Positions 57,723-64,000 of a DNA stretch of 64,000 nucleotides are shown in pieces. Positions within the stretch are counted from its first letter, which is position 1, and each line of letters begins with the position of its first letter. The translations under genes and the position numbers were made by a program. This stretch comes from Psychroserpens jangbogonensis. GTDB taxonomy: Bacteria; Bacteroidota; Bacteroidia; Flavobacteriales; Flavobacteriaceae. Under the pieces are notes generated by a model, which was given only the letters and a program-made list of their open reading frames with translations, ran no database searches and had not been told where the DNA came from. The stretch lies in NCBI RefSeq assembly GCF_000797465.1, contig NZ_JSWG01000007.1:1-64000 (forward strand), in the 5' to 3' direction.

Positions 57723-60700
57723 TTAGCGCTTTAAAGCAAAGTGACTTTTAAAAACTCGACCATCTTGAAGGGTTACAAAAAACCAATAATCACTAGAAGG
57801 CATATCATTACCATTATAAGTGCCATCCCAGCCAGCTCCTAGTGGATCAATTTCCGCAAGAAGTTTTCCAAAACGATCAAAAATTAGGATTTGTGTATTG
57901 GGTTGAAATTGTTCTGAAAGACCTTTTACTTGCCAAAATGGATTGTACATATCACCATCTGGTGTGAAAAATTTCGGAAATCCAATAACTGAAACTAATT
58001 CCTCAGAAATACCACAATCATTTTCTATATCACGAACATAAACGGTATGAAATCCAAAGTCCACGTTGCTAAACACATTGCTTTCTTGATAAGGTCCGAT
58101 AATGTTATCTAACGCATATTCATAAACACCTTCACCAGAAACAAACACAGATATGGTATTGTTAGTTGAAGCATCAGTAATTTGAATATCAGTAATAACT
58201 GCAATATCTGAAGGTAAAACATTAATAGTTCTGTCTTTAAAACAACCATCAGTATTGGTAACGCGAACTGTGTAGGTTCCTGGTTCATTGACTTCAATTT
58301 CAAACATATCTTCACCAGTTGACCATTCGTAATAATAGTTATTAGGTATGTCATCAATTAGTCCACTTGTTAACGTTATGGTCTCAGGAAAATCATTTAA
58401 GCAATACAACAATTCTTCTTGGATCACAATATTTGGCAATTCAAAGACGGCTAATTCTATAGCACTAATGCCATAACAGGCATTCGCATTTTCAACACGA
58501 GCGTAAATGGTTTGGAAATACGGAATAGTATTAGTAAAGTTGGTACCTAAAGGATTATCTTCAATAAGTGCATCTTCGTAAGTTTCATAATACGTAAGAT
58601 CTAGACCAGCTGGCAACCCATTTAAAATGAAATTTTCAGCATCAGAAAGATTAAAGTTTACAAATCCATCTTCTGTACCATCGTCGTCACAGGATTCTAA
58701 AAAGGTATCGCTAGATGCAGTTGAACTTGCTTGAAGTGTGATTTCGGCAATATTGGTACAGCCAGTAACAGTATCTGTTACAAGTGCATAAATGATATGT
58801 GGATTGAAATAATTATCAAAGGAATCCGGATTAAGTTCATCTTCATCATTGTTTAAATCAACTAGAGATACATAAAAATTAATGGTTCTATTAGGAGCAC
58901 TATTGGTAATGTCATTGAAAGCTTGATTAAGATCAAAGGTTGTAAACCCTTCAGGAATACCGTCTTCATCACATTGTAAAATGGTTGTATCAATAGCTTC
59001 TGGAGAATCGTTGATAGTAAAAATGAAAGAATCTGTTGAATAGCAATCTGTATTTGCATTATTTTCAATACGAACAAATATCTCTTCAGTATATGCTATA
59101 GTATTAGTATAAAAATTTACTAGTTGACCTGTATTATCATCTGCATCTTGCTGTGTTGGGTGATATGTAATCGTATAAAGAGTTTCATCCTGTGCGCCTA
59201 AAATATTAGAACTAAAATCTGAAAATATTAAAGTTGTAAAACCATCCATACTATTACCAGTGAAATCTGTATCACAAACAGTGAGATCATCTAATTGAGT
59301 AATTACAGGTGTAATAAATACACTTAGAGTAAATTCTGTAGTTTCATAACAGTTTGTGTTATTATTGTTATCTACTCTTGCATAAATAATTTGAGTAACA
59401 TCAGTATTATTAAAGTCTCCTATAATTTCATTCTCATTTGCATCTGCATCTATTTGAGTTGTAAAATAATGAACAGTAAAGTCATCAGGATTTTGTGTGT
59501 CTAATATTTGGGCATCTTGCATGGTAAAATCAAAAGTAGAAGTTTCAGTTTCATCACAAACTACGATATTGCTAGGTTGAGTCGCTGTTGGTATATCAAA
59601 AATGCCAACAACAGCTTCTCCTTCAATTGGACATTCACCATTGTTTTGTTCTATAAATACTTCATAAAAACCTGGAATATCAACAAATAATTCAAAGGTA
59701 GAACCTGGCAAAGGCAGTCCATCTCTAGTCCAAGCATAATCAGCTCCAGGAATATCTTCTGCAAATAGCGTATAACTATCACCTGTACAGAGTTTTAATT
59801 CTGTTGTGCTAATGCCATTCTGAATGATATCAATTTGCGAATTGAATAAGGATTGAATAAAAGGAGGTAGCCCAATCCGACTTCTGTTTTGGAAATTACC
59901 ATTAACATCTAATAATACTCCTGTCTCATCGTAATCTGCAGCAGCTCCATCGGCTTCTGGGTTTTGAATAACTCCTATATAGCGTCCAGAATTTCCAGAA
60001 TTTGAAAAATCAAATTGTGCTCTATAAATTCGTCTATCGATACCTAATTGTAGGGCAGCACCATTAATTGAATTAGATGAATGCACTGTCTGCTGTGAAG
60101 CAGGAATATCTATTGATTCTAAATCCCATTGCAAAATTCTACTTGAACCATTTCCAGAGGCACCATCATTAACAGAGGCATAAACTTTTCTGTTTTCAGC
60201 TGAAAATTCAATTCCATAAGGGCTGTCATTATTTTGAGGTCCATATAATTCTAACGAATTTGAAACTATACCTGTATCATTATCAAAATCAAACAAATAA
60301 ACACCTCCTGGTGCATCTGTACCTGGTGTTGTTCCAAAACCAAAGTGAGCTACAGCTAATTTAGATCCATCTGGTGAAGCTTTTAAATAGCCCAATGAAT
60401 TTCTACGATAGCCAGATATTTCTACAGAAGGTCCAACCGTTGATATAACCGGGTTTGTGTCTACACCAATTTCAGTTACTTTAAAGGCGTAAAATTTATC
60501 TATAAAATGACTAATTACCCAAAAAGATGAGCAATCGTCAGCTTTTACAGCTGTTATTTTTTCAGAACATTTATATTCTACTTGTAGTGGGTCAGTAATA
60601 TCATACGTAATAAGTGGTATGTTTTTTTCTACTGGGTCAACATCACCTAAGCCACCATTTAAAGTAATATCCACTAGAGAATACGCAAGTCCGTCATTTA

Positions 60701-61127
60701 CTCCATCATTTACAAAGTTTCCTGGAAAAGCAGATGTATTATCATGATGAGGTTCATCTACAGTAAAAATATAATACAAATTAGGATCTTGGGGTTTTGG
60801 TACGATTAATCCAGAAGACGTACTTGAGTCATCTCCCTTGAGTCCAGTTCCCAAAGCTACATTACCATTAGCCATAGGCAAATGATTAGAATTCCATACA
60901 GTTATACCATCAGAGTAAAATAATAAATCACCATTTGTATCAGAAATAGAAGTACAGCCTTCAAGTGTATTAATTTGACCATCAGTTACGGCAGTAACCG
61001 TTCCTGTTACAGCATCAAATCTTAAACCAGCATTTTGACCAAAGTACCAATAGGACGCTTCTCGTTGTGCATAGGTAAATAAACTGCATAGCAGTATCAA
61101 TAAAAATAGATAGGGTTTCTTTTTCAT
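57723..61127 (-). CDS. Beta-propeller/repeat protein with T9SS type B sorting domain
   Basis: 1134 residues from ATG 61127. Signal peptide (MKKKPYLFLLILLCSLFTYA), then a ~430-residue beta-propeller-like domain (REASYWYFGQNAGLRFD, GDLLFYSDGITVWN, YLKASPDGSKLAVAHFG, GRYIGVIQNPEADG), an Ig-like module, four ~95-residue Cys-Asp repeats (VCDETETSTFDF to CDDDGTEDGFVNFNL), a PKD-like module and a type B sorting domain (PKFFTPDGDMYNPFWQVKG ... FKSHFALKR). It lacks choice-of-anchor L. Probably a surface protein; the propeller may bind glycan or protein. First gene of the five-gene cluster. Confidence 0.9.
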   Translation of the reverse strand: MKKKPYLFLLILLCSLFTYAQREASYWYFGQNAGLRFDAVTGTVTAVTDGQINTLEGCTSISDTNGDLLFYSDGITVWNSNHLPMANGNVALGTGLKGDDSSTSSGLIVPKPQDPNLYYIFTVDEPHHDNTSAFPGNFVNDGVNDGLAYSLVDITLNGGLGDVDPVEKNIPLITYDITDPLQVEYKCSEKITAVKADDCSSFWVISHFIDKFYAFKVTEIGVDTNPVISTVGPSVEISGYRRNSLGYLKASPDGSKLAVAHFGFGTTPGTDAPGGVYLFDFDNDTGIVSNSLELYGPQNNDSPYGIEFSAENRKVYASVNDGASGNGSSRILQWDLESIDIPASQQTVHSSNSINGAALQLGIDRRIYRAQFDFSNSGNSGRYIGVIQNPEADGAAADYDETGVLLDVNGNFQNRSRIGLPPFIQSLFNSQIDIIQNGISTTELKLCTGDSYTLFAEDIPGADYAWTRDGLPLPGSTFELFVDIPGFYEVFIEQNNGECPIEGEAVVGIFDIPTATQPSNIVVCDETETSTFDFTMQDAQILDTQNPDDFTVHYFTTQIDADANENEIIGDFNNTDVTQIIYARVDNNNNTNCYETTEFTLSVFITPVITQLDDLTVCDTDFTGNSMDGFTTLIFSDFSSNILGAQDETLYTITYHPTQQDADDNTGQLVNFYTNTIAYTEEIFVRIENNANTDCYSTDSFIFTINDSPEAIDTTILQCDEDGIPEGFTTFDLNQAFNDITNSAPNRTINFYVSLVDLNNDEDELNPDSFDNYFNPHIIYALVTDTVTGCTNIAEITLQASSTASSDTFLESCDDDGTEDGFVNFNLSDAENFILNGLPAGLDLTYYETYEDALIEDNPLGTNFTNTIPYFQTIYARVENANACYGISAIELAVFELPNIVIQEELLYCLNDFPETITLTSGLIDDIPNNYYYEWSTGEDMFEIEVNEPGTYTVRVTNTDGCFKDRTINVLPSDIAVITDIQITDASTNNTISVFVSGEGVYEYALDNIIGPYQESNVFSNVDFGFHTVYVRDIENDCGISEELVSVIGFPKFFTPDGDMYNPFWQVKGLSEQFQPNTQILIFDRFGKLLAEIDPLGAGWDGTYNGNDMPSSDYWFFVTLQDGRVFKSHFALKR

Positions 61128-61263
61128 TTTAGTAATAGCAATTTACTTAATCAACTAACAATAATATAACAGCTTTTAGGCTAAAATTACTACCTAAAAT
61201 TAGATTAAAGGCAGAACTTTAACATAAATCTATATTAAGGGAATAGCTGAATGTATAAAGATA

Positions 61264-62088
61264 TTACAAATCTCTCTTTTTTAATAACCTGTACGATAAA
61301 AAGATAAAAAGCGCAGTCCAACCCATAACAATTACAATTTCGTACCAATGAACTGCGAAGTCATAAAGAAATTCTTGTCCGTTAGGAGCTTTTGAAATTG
61401 CGATTCTTTGAAATGGTTGATCAATAAGCTTGTACATAGATTTCAAAGGGAAGAAATTCTGAATTTTTTCAGCAATATCAGCATTTGCCTGCCAAGTTAT
61501 CAAACCAAAAATAATCCACTCTAATATATATAGCACGAATAAAAATGCTAAAGCGAAAGCAGAACGCTTTACTAACATTCCTAAAAACAGACATAAACTA
61601 AAGAAGCCTACGAGTTTCAAGAAGTAAGCAAATAAAAATTCTGTTTCTCTAAAAATTAAACTGACTTCATTAATACTTGAATAATATAAACCAATACATA
61701 AACAAATAATGAAGATTAAAAATGTAGCGATTGCCGAAAAGAAAACAATTGTATAAAATTTAGACAATATGAATTCTTTCTTACTAAGACCATCAATAAG
61801 GTTCTGTTTTATTGTTTTATTGCTGTATTCGTTACCAATCATACTCACCACAACAATAGCGAAAAAGAACTTAAACTGTGATGCAAAAAATGTAGTAATA
61901 TGCCATACAATTGGGAAATTGAAAAGCCCGTAATGTCCTAATTCTAAGGTGAAAAAGCCAAAAAAGTCAATACGTAATGATGATAATATAATGACAAAAA
62001 ATGGAAGTACGAATGAAATAAATATCAAAACTTTACTCGCTCTATTGAGTAATAATTTTTGCAATTCTAGTTGTAAAAGTCTTAACAT
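61264..62088 (-). CDS. ABC-2 type transporter permease
   Basis: 274 residues from ATG 62088. Six membrane segments (~18-38, 58-82, 104-130, 148-168, 175-195, 245-265) in the ABC-2 arrangement. The cytoplasmic loop before the second pair (GNEYSNKTIKQNLIDGLSKK) is the typical coupling element (EYxxxTxRxxL-like). It works with the ATPase encoded 48 bases upstream. The exported substrate is unknown; such pairs in this phylum often handle peptides or lipids. Confidence 0.88.
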   Translation of the reverse strand: MLRLLQLELQKLLLNRASKVLIFISFVLPFFVIILSSLRIDFFGFFTLELGHYGLFNFPIVWHITTFFASQFKFFFAIVVVSMIGNEYSNKTIKQNLIDGLSKKEFILSKFYTIVFFSAIATFLIFIICLCIGLYYSSINEVSLIFRETEFLFAYFLKLVGFFSLCLFLGMLVKRSAFALAFLFVLYILEWIIFGLITWQANADIAEKIQNFFPLKSMYKLIDQPFQRIAISKAPNGQEFLYDFAVHWYEIVIVMGWTALFIFLSYRLLKKRDL

Positions 62089-62136
62089 GATGGGTTGGTT
62101 TTATTCTGAATGAATTCAGTTACGATTGATTGATGA

Positions 62137-63030
62137 TTAGTTGTCAGTAAGTTGTAAAAATTGTTCTTCTAAACTTTCTTTACGTTTTACGAGGTGTGAT
62201 AACACGATCCCTTTTTCAAACATGAGTGTGTTAAAAGCAGGAGCATCCATAGATTCATTTAAAAACGCAGTAATAAGTTGGTCTTCAATTTTTATAGTAC
62301 CGAATGATGCATCGTTCTCAAGAACTTTAATTAATTCGTCATGTTTTTGAGCCTTTAATTCAAAAAAGCCATGACTAGAAATCATTTCATCTACGCGACC
62401 TGAATAGAGTTTCTCTCCTTTACGCAATACCACAACATGTGAACATACTTTTTCAACTTCATCTAATAGGTGAGAGGCAAGAAGTATCGTTGTGCCTTTA
62501 CTAGCAATTTGTTTTATAATCGCTCTAATTTGATGAATTCCTTGAGGATCAAGTCCGTTTGTAGGTTCATCAAGAATTAATATTTCCGGTTCATTAAGCA
62601 GTGCTGAGGCAATGGCTAAACGTTGTTTCATACCTAAAGAATAGGTTCTGAATTTGTGATCTTTTCTATCTAATAAACCAACGACTTCTAACTTTTCAGT
62701 TATTTTACTTTTATCAACACCTTTAATTTTACAGACGAGTTTTAAATTTTGCTCGGCAGTCATATATGGATAAAAGTTTGGACGCTCAATAATAGCTCCA
62801 ACTTTCTTTAAAGCGTCATGAGTAGATGTATTACCATCAAACCAATGAAAGCCTCCTTGAGTTGCGTTTACAACATTTAAAACAATGCCTAAAGTTGTTG
62901 ATTTACCACTTCCATTAGGACCTAAAATACCGTAAACATTTCCTTTGTTTATAGTGAATGATAAGTCTTTTACAGCAGTGAGGTACCCAAATTTTTTGGT
63001 AAGATTGTTAATGGTTAGTATAGATTCCAA
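62137..63030 (-). CDS. ABC transporter ATP-binding protein
   Basis: 297 residues. The start is TTG 63030 (read as MESILTINNLTKKFG): the only in-frame option, since a stop lies 15 bases upstream and no ATG is near. Walker A GPNGSGKST (~37-45), signature SLGMKQRLAIA, Walker B ILILDEPTNGLDPQGI and the H-loop LLASHLLDEVEKV are all intact. The ~80-residue C-terminal extension is typical of ABC-2 exporter ATPases. It pairs with the downstream permease. Confidence 0.94.
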   Translation of the reverse strand: MESILTINNLTKKFGYLTAVKDLSFTINKGNVYGILGPNGSGKSTTLGIVLNVVNATQGGFHWFDGNTSTHDALKKVGAIIERPNFYPYMTAEQNLKLVCKIKGVDKSKITEKLEVVGLLDRKDHKFRTYSLGMKQRLAIASALLNEPEILILDEPTNGLDPQGIHQIRAIIKQIASKGTTILLASHLLDEVEKVCSHVVVLRKGEKLYSGRVDEMISSHGFFELKAQKHDELIKVLENDASFGTIKIEDQLITAFLNESMDAPAFNTLMFEKGIVLSHLVKRKESLEEQFLQLTDN

Positions 63031-63084
63031 AGTTGATTGATTTTTTTACTAAAAAAGATTCAGTAATGGTTGATTATAAAAGTA

Positions 63085-63120
63085 AGACGACATTGACTTT
63101 GTTTTGTTACAATGTCGACT
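63085..63120. repeat. Inverted repeat between 63150 and 63030 genes
   Basis: Arms AGACGACATTG (63085-63095) and CAATGTCGACT (63110-63120) pair over 11 bases with one mismatch, around a 14-base T-rich loop. It lies after the stop of the 63150-63680 gene and 55 bases upstream of the ABC ATPase start, so it may be a terminator for the former (the minus strand continues TTACTTTT) or an operator for the latter. Confidence 0.55.
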
Positions 63121-63149
63121 TAATTATTAAATTCAATAACCGAAATTTT

Positions 63150-63680
63150 TTAATTCCAGTTTTCGTCAAAATCTAAATCATTGTATTCCTCAGAATCCAA
63201 TTCATCATCCAATTCATCATCAAATTCATCTTTATAGTCATCAAGTTTTTCTGCTACAAAAGTTTTTTCAGGAGCAGAGTCAGGAATTTGTCCGAAAACA
63301 AACATTAGGTTTGGGTAATCAGTACCTTCAGCTTCTTCAGCAATTTCAGCAAGTTCTACTAAAAAGGTCCACATATTCATGAAATCGTAAACATAAATCA
63401 ATTTTGTTTGCGATTGACTTACTACCTTGTTTAAAGCAGTTTCACTCATTAATCTTACAGATGAATTACCTTCACTTACATCAAACATAGAAATTTCTTC
63501 ACCTTGATCCCATTCTTCATTACTAAGATAAAAAGACGCCATTTCTAAGCCACCAAATCCAAACGATTGGGTAATGGCATTATGCAAGTCTTCAAGCGAA
63601 TCTGTTTCACGAATTTCTATATCGCGAAAAACATCTTCTTTAGTATCGTTATCAAGTATAACTCTAAATCTGTATATCAT
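63150..63680 (-). CDS. pRiA4b ORF-3-like family protein
   Basis: 176 residues from ATG 63680. The first ~140 residues (MIYRFRVILDNDTKEDVFRD, DSLEDLHNAITQSFGFGG, KLIYVYDFMNMWTFLVELAE) match the plasmid pRiA4b ORF-3 / IS1096 TnpR-like fold; the name comes from mobile elements, but flavobacteria carry it chromosomally and no transposase is near. The C-terminal ~30 residues are almost entirely Asp and Glu. A minus-strand -7 box (TACTTTTG, 63685-63692) ends four bases before the ATG, suggesting an almost leaderless transcript. Function unknown. Confidence 0.85.
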   Translation of the reverse strand: MIYRFRVILDNDTKEDVFRDIEIRETDSLEDLHNAITQSFGFGGLEMASFYLSNEEWDQGEEISMFDVSEGNSSVRLMSETALNKVVSQSQTKLIYVYDFMNMWTFLVELAEIAEEAEGTDYPNLMFVFGQIPDSAPEKTFVAEKLDDYKDEFDDELDDELDSEEYNDLDFDENWN

Positions 63681-63694
63681 GTTGCAAAAGTAAA

Positions 63695-64000
63695 TTATTT
63701 ACAGAAACGATGCAAAGTAAATGTCATTGCTGTTAGCAATAAAAAAGCACCAACCTGATGAGCTACTCCTAGCCAAACTGGAACGGCATAGATAATTGTC
63801 AAAACACCCAATAAAAACTGAATGCCAACCATAATTAATAAGGCATTAATACCATACAATTGGTTATTAGTAAGAATTAATCGTTTTGCTCGATACCAAA
63901 TGAATAGTATAATTGCAACTACCAAATATGCTAAGGTTCTGTGTACAAATTGAACGCCACTTTTTCCTTCAATAAAATTTTTATATAACGGACTTTGTTC
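63695..64000 (-). CDS. ctaA: Heme A synthase, COX15/CtaA family (5' truncated)
   Basis: The frame is open from the window end to the stop at 63695, giving the last ~101 residues; the gene begins outside the window, and the in-frame TTG at 63925 is not a start. Visible motifs are SGVQFVHRTLAYLVVAII and PVWLGVAHQVGAFLLL, which carry the conserved heme-ligand His residues of the C-terminal four-helix half. CtaA oxidises heme O to heme A for cytochrome aa3-type oxidases in the inner membrane. Confidence 0.92.
   Translation of the reverse strand, partial: EQSPLYKNFIEGKSGVQFVHRTLAYLVVAIILFIWYRAKRLILTNNQLYGINALLIMVGIQFLLGVLTIIYAVPVWLGVAHQVGAFLLLTAMTFTLHRFCK

Noticed and set aside
42302-61127. CRISPR-like or DNA-level repeat array
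   Set aside because: The repetition is at protein level (~95 residues, about 285 bases per unit) with strong divergence, lying inside coding frames, without short identical repeats and spacers.
63150-63680. Mobile element suggested by the pRiA4b/IS1096 family name
   Set aside because: No transposase, terminal inverted repeats or target duplication nearby; the family occurs widely as ordinary chromosomal genes.

Overview
The window reads as chromosomal DNA of a marine-type member of the Flavobacteriaceae (phylum Bacteroidota). Support comes from low G+C, type IX secretion (T9SS) C-terminal sorting domains on six large proteins, family-specific proteins (DUF4834, DUF3667, DUF4159, YfhO, PG_1098-like methyltransferase), Bacteroidota-type promoters with a TAnnTTTG -7 box, and little visible Shine-Dalgarno sequence. 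The genus cannot be fixed from the sequence alone. I see no prophage, insertion sequence, CRISPR array or rRNA operon.

Layout. 1-2144: 3' part of a secreted HYR-type T9SS cargo protein. 2307-13632: housekeeping block with a small STAS-like protein, clpC, gyrA plus a TPR lipoprotein-like/periplasmic protein, a thiolase/NlpC-P60 pair and a PgpH-type 7TM-HD phosphodiesterase. 13659-14086: a promoter, tRNA-Ser(GCU), tRNA-Pro(UGG), tRNA-Arg(UCU) and a terminator. 14095-14664: a small lipoprotein gene behind a phased array of a TCGA-ending motif. 14651-20284: six co-directional minus-strand genes (methyltransferase, AI-2E-type permease, TrmH-type methylase, DUF4159, GNAT, outer-membrane protein). 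20387-25901: plus-strand unit DUF4834 / YfhO / glycosyltransferase / flippase, likely surface polysaccharide. 26005-28136: two paralogous secreted proteins built from short beta repeats. 28358-38038: DUF3667, uvrA, an ECF-type sigma factor followed by an unlisted 47-residue ORF, nth, bcp, a conserved protein of unknown function, and an MBL-fold / membrane / HAD unit. 38045-42216: BatA-type protein, dihydroorotase homologue lacking its metal ligands, DUF4870 and an esterase.

42302-61127 is the most striking part: five consecutive minus-strand genes (about 18.8 kb) encoding secreted proteins with gliding-motility/T9SS type B C-terminal domains. Three carry an N-terminal choice-of-anchor L domain, and four share tandem ~95-residue repeats with a C-D-x-D-x-D-G signature (14, 11, 4 and 2 copies). 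The two giants are tandem paralogues; the longer one contains an extra three-repeat block. No PorP/SprF-like partner gene lies beside them. The window closes with an ABC-2 exporter pair, a pRiA4b ORF-3-like protein and the 3' part of ctaA.

The best candidate for something undescribed is a 13-base element, ATGCATTTCGTCG, present three times exactly: twice upstream of the lipoprotein gene (14106, 14136) and once, inverted, upstream of the 1614-residue adhesin (55495). At both places it sits in an array of degenerate copies spaced by about two or three DNA turns, which suggests a shared activator.
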